DNA of 64,000 nt from Williamsia faeni (GTDB taxonomy: Bacteria > Actinomycetota > Actinomycetes > Mycobacteriales > Mycobacteriaceae). The DNA lies in contig QJJF01000015.1 of NCBI GenBank assembly GCA_003202005.1, positions 1-64,000 on the forward strand, in the 5' to 3' direction. The notes under the pieces were generated by a model. That model made no database searches. It was not told the origin of the DNA and was given only the letters and a program-made list of their open reading frames with translations. Positions 48,351 to 59,031 of the stretch are shown here, one piece after another (the stretch's first letter is position 1; each line of letters opens with the position of its first letter). The position numbers were made by a program, and so were the translations under genes.

Positions 48351-48866
48351 TCAGCGCTTGCTGTACTGCGAAGCCTTACGGGCCTTCTTCAGGCCGTACT
48401 TCTTGCGCTCCACGGCACGCGGGTCACGGGTGAGGAAGCCGGCCTTCTTGAGGGCCGGGCGATCATCCGGGGTGACCTCGATCAGCGCGCGGGCAATGGC
48501 CAGACGCAGTGCGCCGGCCTGTCCCGACGGGCCGCCACCATGCAGGTTGGCGAAGACGTCGAACGAATCGCTGCGCTCCACGGTCACAAACGGAGCCTTG
48601 ATCAGCTGCTGGTGCACCTTGTTGGGGAAGTACTCCTCCAGGGTGCGTCCGTTGAGCTTGAACTCGCCGGTGCCGGGCGACAAGCGCACGCGCACAACGG
48701 CTTCCTTACGACGACCGACGGTCTGAATCGGCTGATCGAACTCGATCGGCGCGCGGGTGACGGCAGCCTCTTCGGCAACAGCGTCATCCACGGTGTAGTC
48801 GTCGGCGCCGACCTCGGCCTCGACGACTTCAGCAGCCACAACTTCGGTTTCGGTCTGATCGGACAC
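48351..48866 (-). CDS. rpsI: 30S ribosomal protein S9
   Basis: 171 residues. Start taken as GTG 48866 because GGAGGAG lies six bases before it; the longer frame from 48890 would place that ribosome site inside the gene. An acidic, variable N-terminal extension of about 40 residues (common in actinobacterial S9) precedes the conserved [28 protein letters not shown] and [12 protein letters not shown] segments; the C-terminus [17 protein letters not shown] reaches into the P site. Operon with rplM. Confidence 0.97.
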   Translation of the reverse strand: MSDQTETEVVAAEVVEAEVGADDYTVDDAVAEEAAVTRAPIEFDQPIQTVGRRKEAVVRVRLSPGTGEFKLNGRTLEEYFPNKVHQQLIKAPFVTVERSDSFDVFANLHGGGPSGQAGALRLAIARALIEVTPDDRPALKKAGFLTRDPRAVERKKYGLKKARKASQYSKR

Positions 48867-48886
48867 GTTTTGCTCCTCCGGCGCCG

Positions 48887-49330
48887 TCACTGGGCAACCT
48901 GGGTGATCTCGAAGGGCACGGGCTGCTGGGCCGCGTGGGGATGGTTGGGTCCGGCGTAGACCTTGAGCTTGGACGCCATGGCGTTACCGAGCTTGGTCTT
49001 CGGGAGCATCCCGATGATCGCCTTCTCGACGAGGCGCTCTGGGTGGGTGGCCAGGGTCTCACCGACAGTGCGGGACTTCAGGCCGCCCGGGTGACCGGAG
49101 TGGCGGTAGAGCAGCTTGTCGTCGCGCTTGTTTCCGCTGACGGCAACCTTCTCGGCGTTGATGATGACGACGAAGTCGCCACCATCCATGTGAGGGGCGT
49201 AGGTCGGCTTGTGCTTGCCGCGGAGCAGGTTGGCGCTCTGCACGGCGAGGCGGCCGAGCACCACATCGGTGGCGTCGATGACAAGCCACGCATGCGTGAT
49301 GTCACTCGCCTTCGGGGTGTACGTAGGCAC
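48887..49330 (-). CDS. rplM: 50S ribosomal protein L13
   Basis: 147 residues from GTG 49330: [28 protein letters not shown], then [22 protein letters not shown] and the RMLPKTKLG-like [12 protein letters not shown]. First gene of the rplM-rpsI pair, 20 bases before rpsI. The 187-base gap upstream, up to the ESX-4 locus, should contain the ribosomal promoter; in M. tuberculosis esxU-esxT sit at this place but no such genes are present here. Confidence 0.97.
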   Translation of the reverse strand: MPTYTPKASDITHAWLVIDATDVVLGRLAVQSANLLRGKHKPTYAPHMDGGDFVVIINAEKVAVSGNKRDDKLLYRHSGHPGGLKSRTVGETLATHPERLVEKAIIGMLPKTKLGNAMASKLKVYAGPNHPHAAQQPVPFEITQVAQ

Positions 49331-49517
49331 AGATAGTCCTCTGTCTGGTGTTACGGGGCTGGTCCCGATACGCGGCAGAGGTTCTCCTGGCGACCAGTGG
49401 GGACCCAGGCCTCGACTCGTCCGGAATCCCGAATGGCCGCGCACCAACGAACAACAGTACCGGTCGGCCGTCGCCATGGTCAAAACGCCTACGACCAGCG
49501 ATCGCGGCGAGCAAGAG

Positions 49518-50780
49518 TCAGCGCTCGGTGACCCGCACCGATCCGACGGCAGCGCGGCACTGAGCGTCGACGGATTCGCCGGCAGATCCGCTCTGGCAAC
49601 CGATGCTGACCTGCAGGCCCCGCTCCACAGTCAGGTACCAGCGGATCGGCCCGCCGGAGACCGGGACCTCGCGATAGCTGATCACCTCGCGACCCGCGAA
49701 TTGAGTACTCGGGGAGAATTCCTGGACCACCCCGTCGCCGCGCTGGTCGATGCGGTTGCGCAGACTCACCGCGACCGACGCCAGCGTGGAGGTGTCCCGG
49801 ACGGTGTTCTGCAGGACGATCAGACGGCTGTCGTCGTCCGGGGCCGCAAACGTTGTCCTCGACACCACACCTTCGGTCGGTGGTTCACTGCTCTGGCGCC
49901 AGCCACCGGGAACCGTGAGGCTCGCGCGTCCGAGGTCGACGGAACGATCCACCGCCGCTGCCGGCGCCGGTGAGGTCGCGTCCCGCATCGCCATGACACC
50001 CACGGCAACCGCGGCCGCGATCACCACCAGCGCCGTCGCTGCTGCCGCGACGACCCGGCCCCGGCTCCGCGTGGTGGCCGGAGGCAGTGCGTCATCGACC
50101 CGTGGGGGCGGTAGTTCGGCGCCGCCGAATCGGCGCAACAGGGTCCGGTCGACCACGAGGACCCGGCCGACGATGGTCGACTCCTGTGCGCTCCGGCACG
50201 CCGCTTCGACCGCCGCCCGATCGCGACCGTCCACCAGGATCGCCTCGACACTGTTGTCCACGACACTGCGCAGGAGGTCGGGCAGGGCGTCCGGCTCGGT
50301 GAGTACCCGTGTCGAGGCGATCCGCCAGCCGTGCGCCGACGAGCGGAGTTCATGGACGTCGATCCGCCCGTGGACCTCGATGATCACCGCGCACTGTGCC
50401 GCCGACTCGAGATGAGAACGCGCCACCGCCACCGCTCGTGGAACGAGTTCGAGCTCGCCACAGTGCGCCGACGCCGCGCCACGCAAGATCTCGGTTCGCC
50501 GGCGGCCCCAGGTGGTCGGGTAGGTCAGAGTCACCGCACCGCGCCCGTCGATCGCCGAGGCGAACAACCGCGACCACGCCTCGGTGGTGTGCATCCGCCG
50601 ACCGTCGATCGTCAGCCCTGCGGAGTTGATACCCGAGACCAACGGAGCGATCGGAAGCGCGCTGCCCGTACCGACCGCAAGTTCGTCGTAGGCGATGTCG
50701 GCCACCACGGCACGGATACCGGGATCCGGACTCCCGGCGCTGCCGTTCAGCACCGTCGTATTCACACTGTTTCCGTTCAC
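49518..50780 (-). CDS. Type VII secretion-associated protein (Rv3446c-like)
   Basis: 420 residues in the place of Rv3446c in the ESX-4 locus. The N-terminal half resembles a degenerate actin-like/ASKHA fold ([54 protein letters not shown]). A membrane helix at about 240-262 ([23 protein letters not shown]) follows, then an extracellular domain ([20 protein letters not shown]..., [14 protein letters not shown] with a likely disulfide). Start overlaps the eccC stop (ATGA). Exact role in secretion unknown. Confidence 0.85.
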   Translation of the reverse strand: MNGNSVNTTVLNGSAGSPDPGIRAVVADIAYDELAVGTGSALPIAPLVSGINSAGLTIDGRRMHTTEAWSRLFASAIDGRGAVTLTYPTTWGRRRTEILRGAASAHCGELELVPRAVAVARSHLESAAQCAVIIEVHGRIDVHELRSSAHGWRIASTRVLTEPDALPDLLRSVVDNSVEAILVDGRDRAAVEAACRSAQESTIVGRVLVVDRTLLRRFGGAELPPPRVDDALPPATTRSRGRVVAAAATALVVIAAAVAVGVMAMRDATSPAPAAAVDRSVDLGRASLTVPGGWRQSSEPPTEGVVSRTTFAAPDDDSRLIVLQNTVRDTSTLASVAVSLRNRIDQRGDGVVQEFSPSTQFAGREVISYREVPVSGGPIRWYLTVERGLQVSIGCQSGSAGESVDAQCRAAVGSVRVTER

Positions 50781-53700
50781 AGCGGCGACAGGTAGGCGAC
50801 TTGGATCATTTCCTGCGGTCGCGATCGCGAGACGAGTTCACCGCGGCCGGGCACCAGCTTCTGCAGACGGACCCGACCCAGCAGGTAGCCCTCGTCCCGG
50901 TCACCGCTCATCAGCAGGCCATCGGTCGAGAGGTCTTTGAGGCGCCCGATGATCGTGTCGAACAGTGCCCGCCCCGCACCACCCGAGCGTCTGGTGACGA
51001 TCAGGTGCAGACCGATGTCGCGGGCCTGTGACAGCAGGTCCACCAGTGGCGTCAATGGGTTGCCGCCACCGGTTGCCACCATGTCGTAGTCGTCGACAAC
51101 GATGTAGACGTCCGGGCCCGACCACCAGCCGGCTTCGCGCAACTGTTGTTGGGTCACGTTCTCGCCGGGTATGCGGGCGGTGAAGAACGCCACCAGCTCG
51201 GTCACCATCGGCGCCAGGGTCTGCGCCGAACTCGCGTATCCGGCAAGGTGATCCGATTCGATGACACCCAGCATGGTTCGCCGATAGTCGACAAGGACGA
51301 TCTTCGTCTCGTCGGCGGTGCCGTTTTCGACGAGGCCGGCGACGATGTTGCGCAGCAGCGTCGTCTTCCCGTGCTCGACGTCGGCGAAGGCCATGAAGTG
51401 CGGTTGCGTCCCGAAATCGAGGATCACCGGCTCCAATTCGGCTTCACCGACACCGATGGCAACCTGCTTCGGGCCCAGCGTGATCCCTCGTTCCCGCACG
51501 CTGTTCAACACGTCCTCGCGGTCGAGGTGGGATGCAAGCTTACGGACCGCCATCGCCCCACCGCCGGGGTAGACGGCACACAGCTTCGAAACCGTGTCGG
51601 CCAGTGCCTCGCCAAGCGACTCGATTCCGGTCTCGGAGTCGGTGCGCGGCAACGCGATCAGCATATGCAGTTGCTGCGGCGTCAGGCCGCGGCCCGGTCT
51701 GCCCTCGGGGACGAGCCCGGCGACCTTGCGGCCCATCTCCGAATCGAGCGGGTCGCCCAGGCGTAATTCGAGCCGGCTGCCGATCAGGTCCTTGATCGCC
51801 GGACGGACCTCGGCCCACCTCGCGGCCGTCACGATCACGTGGACTCCGTAGGACAATCCCTGCGCCACAATGCTGTTGATCTGTTCTTCCAGGAAATCGA
51901 ACTCGCCGCGGATCACCGCGTAACCGTCGACCACCAGGAACACATCGCCGAACACGTCCTCGGACAGCGTCTGATCACCGGCGCGCCGGCGGTTCCGGAA
52001 GTCGCGCATGGATTCGATCCCGAGTGCTGCGAACCGCAGCTCGCGTCGCCGAACCAGGGTCGCCACCTCGGCGACCGTCCGGCGCACCGCATCCATGTCC
52101 GCGCGTCCGGCGACCGAGCCCACGTGCGGCAACCCCGCGATACCGGCGAGCGAACCGCCGCCGAAGTCGAGGCAGTAGAACTGCACCTGCTGCGGACTGT
52201 GCGTGGCCGCAGCCGCAAGGATCAGGGCGCGCACCGCATTCGATTTGCCCGACTGCGGGCCACCGACAATCGCCACATTGCCACGCGAGCCCGAGACGTC
52301 GATGGTCAGCACGTCGCGGCGCTGGTCGTAGGGACGGTCGACGATGCCCAGCGGGAACTCGAGTTGGCCGGTCTGCGGGGTCTGCCAGTGCGGGGCCAGC
52401 ATGTCGATCGTCGGCGACTGGTCCAGCGGCGGCAACCACACCTCGTGCGCGGCGAGGCCCTGCCCCTCGATCTGGCCGACAACCGTCTCGAGCAACGTAC
52501 GGGTGACCGCTGCCGTCACGGCTTCGGGAACCTCTTCTGGCAGGGCAGGTTCGGGCGCCACGACCGGATCGAGCGGAACCCGGCCGGCGGTGAACATCTT
52601 GAGTCGGCCGGCGCCACCGGCAGCCGTAGAATACACCGCATCGATCGCTGCCTGCGGCGCCGTGTAGGGACCGGACACATAGCAGGTGTTGAAGCGGATC
52701 GGTTCGGCCGAATCACATTTCAGGTAGCCCGACCCCGGCACATTCGGCAGGTGGTACGCGTCAGGTACGCCCAGCACCGACCGGGATTCGTTGGCCGAGA
52801 AGGTCTTCAGACCGATCCGATACGACAGATGACTGTCGAGACCACGCATCTTGCCCTCTTCGAGGCGCTGCGACGCCAGCAGGAGATGTATGTGCAGCGA
52901 ACGGCCGAGTCGGCCGATCGCAACGAACAGATCGGCGAAGTCCGGCTTCTGCGCGAGGAGTTCGGAGAACTCGTCCACCACGATGAACAGTGCCGGCATC
53001 GGTTCCAGCGCCGCACCGGCGGCCCGCGCCCGTTCGTAATCACCGACGTTTGCGAAATTTCCGGCGGCCCGCAGGACCTCCTGACGCCGATTCATCTCAC
53101 CGGAGAGCGCATCGCGCATCCGGTCGACCATCGACAATTCCTCTTCGAGGTTGGTGATCACCGCAGCAACATGCGGGGCCGCATCAAGACCCAAAAATGT
53201 TGCGCCACCTTTGAAGTCGACCAGGACGAGGTTGAGTGCCTCGGGTGAATGGGAGGCGACCATCGACAGCACCAGCGTGCGCAGGAATTCCGATTTCCCC
53301 GACCCGGTGGCCCCGATACACAGACCGTGCGGGCCCATGCCACCCTCGGCCGCCTCTTTGATGTCGATCTCGACCGGCGTTCCGTTGACCGAGTAGCCGA
53401 TCGGCACCCGCAGCCTGCTGCGCGCGGTCCGCGGTGCCCACACACTTCGAAGGTCCAGGTGGGTCGCATCGGGGATGCCGAGGAGGTTCATCAGACCCGG
53501 ATCGGTCGGCGACACCTCCTGTTCCAGGCTGACGAGCTGGGCGGCGGTGGCGAGGCGATAGCGGGCCATCGCGCGGGCGAAGGCCTCGGCCTCCGGGACG
53601 CTCAGCGCATCCATGTCGGCGAACTCTTCGACACCGAACGCGCTTCGCGCGCCGACCTTTCCGTCCCGGATCACCAATTGCAGTCCGCGTCGGACAGCGA

Positions 53701-54775
53701 GACCGTCCGGCGGCGCGGACAGGTCGAGGACCGAGACGGCCTCCATGCCGGCGTCCCCGACGATCCGTTCGTCACCGGTCACGTGACCGTCATCGATGAC
53801 CACCACGAGGTGGGCGCGGCCGGCTGCCGGCGGCGCCGAACGCGAGAAACGGCCCCGCTCGAGGAGATCGGCGGCGAGGTCGTCCTCGAGATCTGCCAGC
53901 GACCGGTAGATCATCCGGACCGATCCGACGCCGTCGCGCTCGTAGGGATGCTGAACGTGCGGCAGCCACTTGCACCAGTCCCACGATTCGGCGGCTGGAT
54001 CGGCCGTCACCACCGCGATCATCATTTGATCGGGCCCGTGAAAGGCACACAACTCCAACATCATCGACCGGGCGAGCTGGCGGGTCTCCTGCCTGGCGCC
54101 CTCGATGTTGATCGCCGGGAATCCTCTCAGGGACACGGCGGTGGGCAGTCCGTGCACCACTGAATGTGTGCGCACAAAGCGGCGGAGCGCCACCGCCGAC
54201 ACCGGTTCGATGTCTTCGAGGGGCCCGGTCTCCGGCGGCATCAGCCGGGTCGCGAGGCGCTGCGATCCGACCCCGACGCGGACATGACCGAAATCGTTGT
54301 CGCCGCGGCGGCGTTCCCACATCCGCCTGCCGCCGACAACCCCGAGCAGGGCGGCGGGCTCGGGATGACTCCATTCGAGGGCGTCGCGTTGGGCCGCGCC
54401 GGTCTCGTGAACCTCGTCGCGGACCTGGCACAGGTACCGGAAATAGTCCTTGCGCTCTTCATTGAGTTCGGCTGCGCGCTTGCCTCCGCGGTTGCCGCCA
54501 CCGGCATACATGCCGAACATCGACATCAGCATCATCATCGGGAACATCATGGTCAGCGGATTCGACAACATGTTTCGACCGCCGGTCACGAACATCATCG
54601 CGATCATGCCGACGACGGCGAACACCATCACCACGGGCATCATCTTCATCAGGAGATTGCCCGGAACCACCCGCGGCACATCCGGTGGCACCTGCAGATT
54701 CACCTCGCCACCAGGCGCCCGCGGCGCCGGCACGCGAGCCCGACGGACAAAACCCTCGGTTGTACCCGCGGTCAT
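50777..54775 (-). CDS. eccC4: Type VII secretion ATPase EccC (ESX-4)
   Basis: Motor of the ESX secretion system, 1332 residues with all three FtsK/SpoIIIE-type ATPase domains in one chain. Two membrane helices lie near residues 42-90. Walker A motifs are GATGSGKSEFLR (about 487), GGPQSGKSNAV (about 838) and DVEHGKTTLLRNI (about 1130); the first is followed by LVLVDFKGGATFLGL. Start ATG 54775 gives the expected N-terminus (TTEGFVRRARVPAPRAPGGEVNLQ); the ribosome site is weak. Divergent from eccD across a 194-base control region. Confidence 0.95.
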   Translation of the reverse strand: MTAGTTEGFVRRARVPAPRAPGGEVNLQVPPDVPRVVPGNLLMKMMPVVMVFAVVGMIAMMFVTGGRNMLSNPLTMMFPMMMLMSMFGMYAGGGNRGGKRAAELNEERKDYFRYLCQVRDEVHETGAAQRDALEWSHPEPAALLGVVGGRRMWERRRGDNDFGHVRVGVGSQRLATRLMPPETGPLEDIEPVSAVALRRFVRTHSVVHGLPTAVSLRGFPAINIEGARQETRQLARSMMLELCAFHGPDQMMIAVVTADPAAESWDWCKWLPHVQHPYERDGVGSVRMIYRSLADLEDDLAADLLERGRFSRSAPPAAGRAHLVVVIDDGHVTGDERIVGDAGMEAVSVLDLSAPPDGLAVRRGLQLVIRDGKVGARSAFGVEEFADMDALSVPEAEAFARAMARYRLATAAQLVSLEQEVSPTDPGLMNLLGIPDATHLDLRSVWAPRTARSRLRVPIGYSVNGTPVEIDIKEAAEGGMGPHGLCIGATGSGKSEFLRTLVLSMVASHSPEALNLVLVDFKGGATFLGLDAAPHVAAVITNLEEELSMVDRMRDALSGEMNRRQEVLRAAGNFANVGDYERARAAGAALEPMPALFIVVDEFSELLAQKPDFADLFVAIGRLGRSLHIHLLLASQRLEEGKMRGLDSHLSYRIGLKTFSANESRSVLGVPDAYHLPNVPGSGYLKCDSAEPIRFNTCYVSGPYTAPQAAIDAVYSTAAGGAGRLKMFTAGRVPLDPVVAPEPALPEEVPEAVTAAVTRTLLETVVGQIEGQGLAAHEVWLPPLDQSPTIDMLAPHWQTPQTGQLEFPLGIVDRPYDQRRDVLTIDVSGSRGNVAIVGGPQSGKSNAVRALILAAAATHSPQQVQFYCLDFGGGSLAGIAGLPHVGSVAGRADMDAVRRTVAEVATLVRRRELRFAALGIESMRDFRNRRRAGDQTLSEDVFGDVFLVVDGYAVIRGEFDFLEEQINSIVAQGLSYGVHVIVTAARWAEVRPAIKDLIGSRLELRLGDPLDSEMGRKVAGLVPEGRPGRGLTPQQLHMLIALPRTDSETGIESLGEALADTVSKLCAVYPGGGAMAVRKLASHLDREDVLNSVRERGITLGPKQVAIGVGEAELEPVILDFGTQPHFMAFADVEHGKTTLLRNIVAGLVENGTADETKIVLVDYRRTMLGVIESDHLAGYASSAQTLAPMVTELVAFFTARIPGENVTQQQLREAGWWSGPDVYIVVDDYDMVATGGGNPLTPLVDLLSQARDIGLHLIVTRRSGGAGRALFDTIIGRLKDLSTDGLLMSGDRDEGYLLGRVRLQKLVPGRGELVSRSRPQEMIQVAYLSPL

Positions 54776-54969
54776 CGCGACATCATGGATTTCAAAACCC
54801 CACCCCCGAACCTCAACCTGCTCCCCTGAGCGCACATCATTCCTCATCGAATTGCCGGCGGCACCGCGAAGGGCCCAATTCATCCACATCGAGGCCGGTG
54901 GCAGGCGTCAGATGTCGGAACGGTTCGCTATGGTCATCGGTACTTGGTGGGGATCTCTTGGGGGGAATC

Positions 54970-56457
54970 ATGACCGCTGCTGACCTTTTGGCGGAGCTGG
55001 ACGCTGCTGCCGGCCGCGAACCGTCGCTCGCGCGGGTGTCCGTGATCGGTGGGACAACGCAGTTCGACGTCGGTCTGCCCGCCGCCGTCGCCGTGGCTGC
55101 GCTGATCCCTGACCTGGTGGCCCTGATCAGCACCCGGGCCCCTGTCACCGACGACGAGAACGAGGCCAGGCCCGGTCCTATCCGCGATCACTGGACGCTG
55201 TCGCGGGTCGGCCACGACCCGATCCCACCCAACCGGAGCCTGAGCGAGGCGGGAGTCCGCGACGGCGACCTGCTGATCCTGCGAGCCGTACCGGCGCGCG
55301 AAAGTGCAGTGCTGTTCGACGACGTCATCGACGCGGTCGCCCGCCTCGGCGAGGCCCAATTCTCCAGCTGGAATGCCGCCGCCGCCCGCCTGATGGGGTA
55401 CGTGGTGGCAGTCGGTGCCTCGACACTGTTGTCGCTGTCGTTGCTCCACGAACGCGGCGCCCGTGATCTGCTGTGGCCCATACTCATCGCCGCTCTGGCC
55501 GCCGGCGCCTTTGTGGTCGCCGGCGCGATCGTAGGTCGCTACTACGACGATCCGGGTACCGCGGCGATCACTTCGCTGTGCGCGATGGCCCCCGCGATGG
55601 CCACCGGAATGATGGTGCCACCCGGCGCATATGGCGCCGCCCACCTGACACTCGGATTTGCGGTCGTCACCATGCTGGCAGCACTCTCCTACCGCATCTC
55701 CACCGCCGGCCCGCTGATCCATTCCGCCGTCGGCACCGCTGCGGTATTCGGAACCTTCACATCGCTTGCGCAACTCCTCTTTTCACCGGGTGCGGTCAGC
55801 CTCGGTGCCGGTCTGTGCGCGGCCGCCATCGTGGCGATCTCGATGGCGCCGCGCATCACGATCCTGCTGGCCCGACTGCCGTTGCCCCCGGTTCCGACCG
55901 CGGGTGCCGCGATCGATCCGGCCGACTCGGCACCTCGCCCCGCGATTGAAGGCATCGGGGCGATCGGTGCCATGGCCCTGCCCTCGGCCGCCGCGCTCGA
56001 ACTCCGGGCGAGGACAGCCGCGCGGTATCTCACCGGCCTCCTTGCCGGCACCTCCGCGGCCGCGGTGGCCGGGATGACGATGGTGGCCTATCCCGTCGAC
56101 GAATTCAGTTGGCGTTGCACGGTATACGCATTGATCATCGCCGCGCTGCTGTGTCTACGCGGACGTTCCTATGCCGACCTCGCGCAGGCATCGACCCTCA
56201 TCGGTGCCGGAGCCATCGGATTCGGTGTGACCGCGGGCCTGGTGGTTCTCGGTCCCGGCGATCATGCGGCGGTTGCGATGTCGGCACTCGCTGCGGTCGC
56301 GGTACTGGCGCTGCTCTGTGGTGTCGTGGCGCCCCGGTCGTCGTTCTCTCCGGTGATGCGCCGCATCGTCGAGATCACCGAATACGTGCTGATCGCCATG
56401 ATCGTGCCGCTGATGTTCTGGATCATGGACCTCTTTGCCGCGGTGCGCGACCTGTGA
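54970..56457 (+). CDS. eccD4: Type VII secretion membrane channel protein EccD (ESX-4)
   Basis: 495 residues, start ATG 54970 behind GGGGGGA. An N-terminal ubiquitin-like (YukD) domain (about 20-100, RVSVIGGTTQFDVGLPAAVAVAALIPDLVALI) precedes about eleven membrane helices, as in all EccD proteins. It should form the pore-lining vestibule with EccC. Stop overlaps the mycP start (GTGA). Confidence 0.94.
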   Translation: MTAADLLAELDAAAGREPSLARVSVIGGTTQFDVGLPAAVAVAALIPDLVALISTRAPVTDDENEARPGPIRDHWTLSRVGHDPIPPNRSLSEAGVRDGDLLILRAVPARESAVLFDDVIDAVARLGEAQFSSWNAAAARLMGYVVAVGASTLLSLSLLHERGARDLLWPILIAALAAGAFVVAGAIVGRYYDDPGTAAITSLCAMAPAMATGMMVPPGAYGAAHLTLGFAVVTMLAALSYRISTAGPLIHSAVGTAAVFGTFTSLAQLLFSPGAVSLGAGLCAAAIVAISMAPRITILLARLPLPPVPTAGAAIDPADSAPRPAIEGIGAIGAMALPSAAALELRARTAARYLTGLLAGTSAAAVAGMTMVAYPVDEFSWRCTVYALIIAALLCLRGRSYADLAQASTLIGAGAIGFGVTAGLVVLGPGDHAAVAMSALAAVAVLALLCGVVAPRSSFSPVMRRIVEITEYVLIAMIVPLMFWIMDLFAAVRDL

Positions 56458-57899
56458 CGGCTCCGGTCCACATCCGGAACCCGCACCAACCGACGCGTCG
56501 CAAACGTATCGTTCGGCTTGCCGCACTGGCCGGTGTGGTTGCACTGCTGGCAGCACTTCCGGCACCGACCGCCGGCGCGATCACCCCACCGGTCATCGAA
56601 CCAGGCGCGCTGGTGCGCAATGCCCCGGTGGCACCACCGGAAGCCACCGAGCAGAAGATGTTGTGCGCCAAGCCCGTTCTGGCACCCGGCACCGACATCA
56701 CCGTGCCGTCGGCCGCGCAGACCATGATGCGCTTGCCCGATGCCTGGCGATTCAGCCGGGGCGCCGGCCAGAAGGTGGCGGTCATCGACACCGGTGTCAC
56801 CCGCCATCCACGTCTGCCCCGCGTCCAGTCCGGAGGCGACTACGTCGCGCGCACCGACGGCACCGACGACTGCGACGGGCACGGCACCCTGGTCGCCGGA
56901 ATCATTGCCGCGCAGCCCTCTTCGACCGATGCGTTCGCCGGGGTGGCGCCCGAGGCCTCGATCATTGCGATCCGGCAGTCGAGTGGAGCCTTCGAGGCCA
57001 AGGATCGGCGACAGAACACAACACCTGACCCGACGATCGGATCCGGCTTCGGAACCGTGCAGACGTTGGCCAATGCGATTGTGCGGGCGGTTGATCTGGG
57101 CGCCACGGTCATCAACATCTCCGAGGTGGCCTGCGGTTCGGCCGGCACCGACCTTCACGACAAACAACTGGGCGCAGCTGTGAAGTACGCGTTCGACCGC
57201 AACGTGGTCGTGGTCGCAGCGGCAGGCAATCTCACACAGGGTTCGGCCTGCTCGACGCAGAATCCACCGCCGAACCCCGCAAATCCCCAACTCGACGGAT
57301 GGGACACCGTCACCACCGTCGCCAGCCCGGCCTGGTACGCGCCGTATGTCCTGAGTGTGGCGGCGGTCGATTCAGAATCCGGGTCGCCCGCCGGGTTCAG
57401 TTTGTCGGGACCGTGGGTGGGCGTCGCGGCACCCGGCACCGGCATCCTGAGCCTGGACAGCGTCGGTGGATCGAACAAACTCGTCAACGCCCATGTTGGA
57501 GACCAGGGACTCACCAGCATCGACGGCACCAGTTTTGCCGCCCCGTACGTTGCCGGCGTGGTGGCCCTCGTCCGGGCGAAATACCCCGAATTGAACGCCG
57601 CCGAAGTGATCGAACGGATCACCCGGACCGCACACGCCCCGGGGACCGGCCGCGACAACACCATCGGTCACGGGGTGATCGATCCGGTCGCGGCGCTGAC
57701 CTACGACCTTTCGAATGTGCAGACCGATTGGACTGTCCCACAATCGATCTCGGCTCCACTCCACGAACCTCCGGCCGACACCGGGCCTCGCACGGCAGCA
57801 CTCATCGGAATCGGGGTGTGCGTGGTGATCCTTGTCGCCGGATGGGCGGTCTCGATGCCGGCGCGGCGCTTGCGCACACTGGAACCGGACGAGTACTGA
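56454..57899 (+). CDS. mycP4: Mycosin, subtilisin-like membrane protease of ESX-4
   Basis: 481 residues, GTG 56454. Signal peptide (LAALAGVVALLAALPAPTAGA), subtilase domain with catalytic triad Asp112 (VAVIDTGV), His143 (CDGHGTLVAG) and Ser360 (GTSFAAPYVAGVVALVRAKYP), then a C-terminal membrane helix (TAALIGIGVCVVILVAGWAV) and basic tail. Mycosins stabilise the ESX membrane complex and face the periplasm. No eccB follows, although it does at this place in M. tuberculosis; instead ispH converges 100 bases on. Confidence 0.96.
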   Translation: MTAPVHIRNPHQPTRRKRIVRLAALAGVVALLAALPAPTAGAITPPVIEPGALVRNAPVAPPEATEQKMLCAKPVLAPGTDITVPSAAQTMMRLPDAWRFSRGAGQKVAVIDTGVTRHPRLPRVQSGGDYVARTDGTDDCDGHGTLVAGIIAAQPSSTDAFAGVAPEASIIAIRQSSGAFEAKDRRQNTTPDPTIGSGFGTVQTLANAIVRAVDLGATVINISEVACGSAGTDLHDKQLGAAVKYAFDRNVVVVAAAGNLTQGSACSTQNPPPNPANPQLDGWDTVTTVASPAWYAPYVLSVAAVDSESGSPAGFSLSGPWVGVAAPGTGILSLDSVGGSNKLVNAHVGDQGLTSIDGTSFAAPYVAGVVALVRAKYPELNAAEVIERITRTAHAPGTGRDNTIGHGVIDPVAALTYDLSNVQTDWTVPQSISAPLHEPPADTGPRTAALIGIGVCVVILVAGWAVSMPARRLRTLEPDEY

Positions 57900-57999
57900 A
57901 CCCGCCGCCGGAACCCATCACCAGCCGCGGACCCGTTGTGGCCGGAGGCGGATGAGGGCTCCCGCTTCTTCCGAATCGAGCGCGCCGGGCACCCCGATT

Positions 58000-58968
58000 T
58001 TACTTCGTGCGGGCCGGACGCAGCTCGCGCGGCAAAGCAAACGTCAACGTCTCCTGCGCGGTGGTCACCGACTCGACGCCGTCGAAGCCGTGTTCTTGCA
58101 GCAGGTCCATGACACCGCGGACCAGCACTTCCGGCACCGATGCACCGGAGGTGATGCCGACCGTCTGCACACCCTCGAGCCACGCGAGGTCGATGTCACG
58201 GGCGTAATCGACCAGGTACGACGCATTCGCGCCGGCCTGCAATGCCACCTCGACGAGGCGAACCGAGTTGGACGAGTTCTGTGAACCGACCACGATCACC
58301 AGCTCACACTGCGGCGCCATGGCCTTGACGGCCACCTGCCGATTCTGGGTGGCGTAGCAGATGTCATCGCTCGGCGGGTCGTTGAGCAGCGGAAACTTCT
58401 CCCGCAGACGGGATACCGTCTGCATGGTCTCGTCGACCGACAATGTGGTCTGCGACAGCCAGATCACCTTGGATTCGTCGCGGACGGTGACCCGATCGAC
58501 GCTGTCGGGTCCGTCGACGAGCTGCACGTGGTCGGGAGCCTCACCGGCGGTGCCCTCGACCTCTTCGTGGCCCTCGTGACCGATCAGCAGGATGTCGTAG
58601 TCGTCGCGGGCGAACCGCTTGGCCTCCTGGTGCACCTTGGTGACCAGTGGGCAGGTGGCATCGATGGTGCGCAGGTTGCGGTCGGCGGCGGAGTCGTGGA
58701 CGGCCGGCGAGACACCATGGGCGGAGAACACCACGAGTGCCCCCTCGGGAACCTCGTCGGTTTCGTCCACGAAGATCGCACCGCGATTCATCAGCGTCTC
58801 GACGACGTGCCGGTTGTGGACGATCTCCTTACGCACGTACACGGGCGCGCCGTGCTTCTCCAGTGCTTTCTCGACCGTCTCGACGGCGCGATCGACGCCC
58901 GCGCAGTAGCCGCGCGGCTCAGCGAGCAGGATTTTCTTGCCTGAAGGGGTGGTTTCGGCCGAACTCAT
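58000..58968 (-). CDS. ispH: 4-hydroxy-3-methylbut-2-enyl diphosphate reductase IspH
   Basis: Last enzyme of the MEP isoprenoid pathway, 322 residues. Three cluster-binding cysteines lie in [25 protein letters not shown] and [11 protein letters not shown]; substrate-binding [17 protein letters not shown] and [11 protein letters not shown] are present. Divergent from the gene at 59032; converges with mycP. In M. tuberculosis its homologue (Rv1110) is far from ESX-4, so a rearrangement junction lies between 57900 and 58000. Confidence 0.97.
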   Translation of the reverse strand: MSSAETTPSGKKILLAEPRGYCAGVDRAVETVEKALEKHGAPVYVRKEIVHNRHVVETLMNRGAIFVDETDEVPEGALVVFSAHGVSPAVHDSAADRNLRTIDATCPLVTKVHQEAKRFARDDYDILLIGHEGHEEVEGTAGEAPDHVQLVDGPDSVDRVTVRDESKVIWLSQTTLSVDETMQTVSRLREKFPLLNDPPSDDICYATQNRQVAVKAMAPQCELVIVVGSQNSSNSVRLVEVALQAGANASYLVDYARDIDLAWLEGVQTVGITSGASVPEVLVRGVMDLLQEHGFDGVESVTTAQETLTFALPRELRPARTK

Positions 58969-59031
58969 GACAATCAGCGTACGGGCTATCCGGCCCTACT
59001 GGTGGCCACCGCCTGCGCCATGAGGCAGAGT

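Noticed and set aside
48867-48890. Longer rpsI start at GTG 48890
   Set aside because: It would put the strong GGAGGAG ribosome site inside the coding sequence; GTG 48866 lies at the right distance from it.
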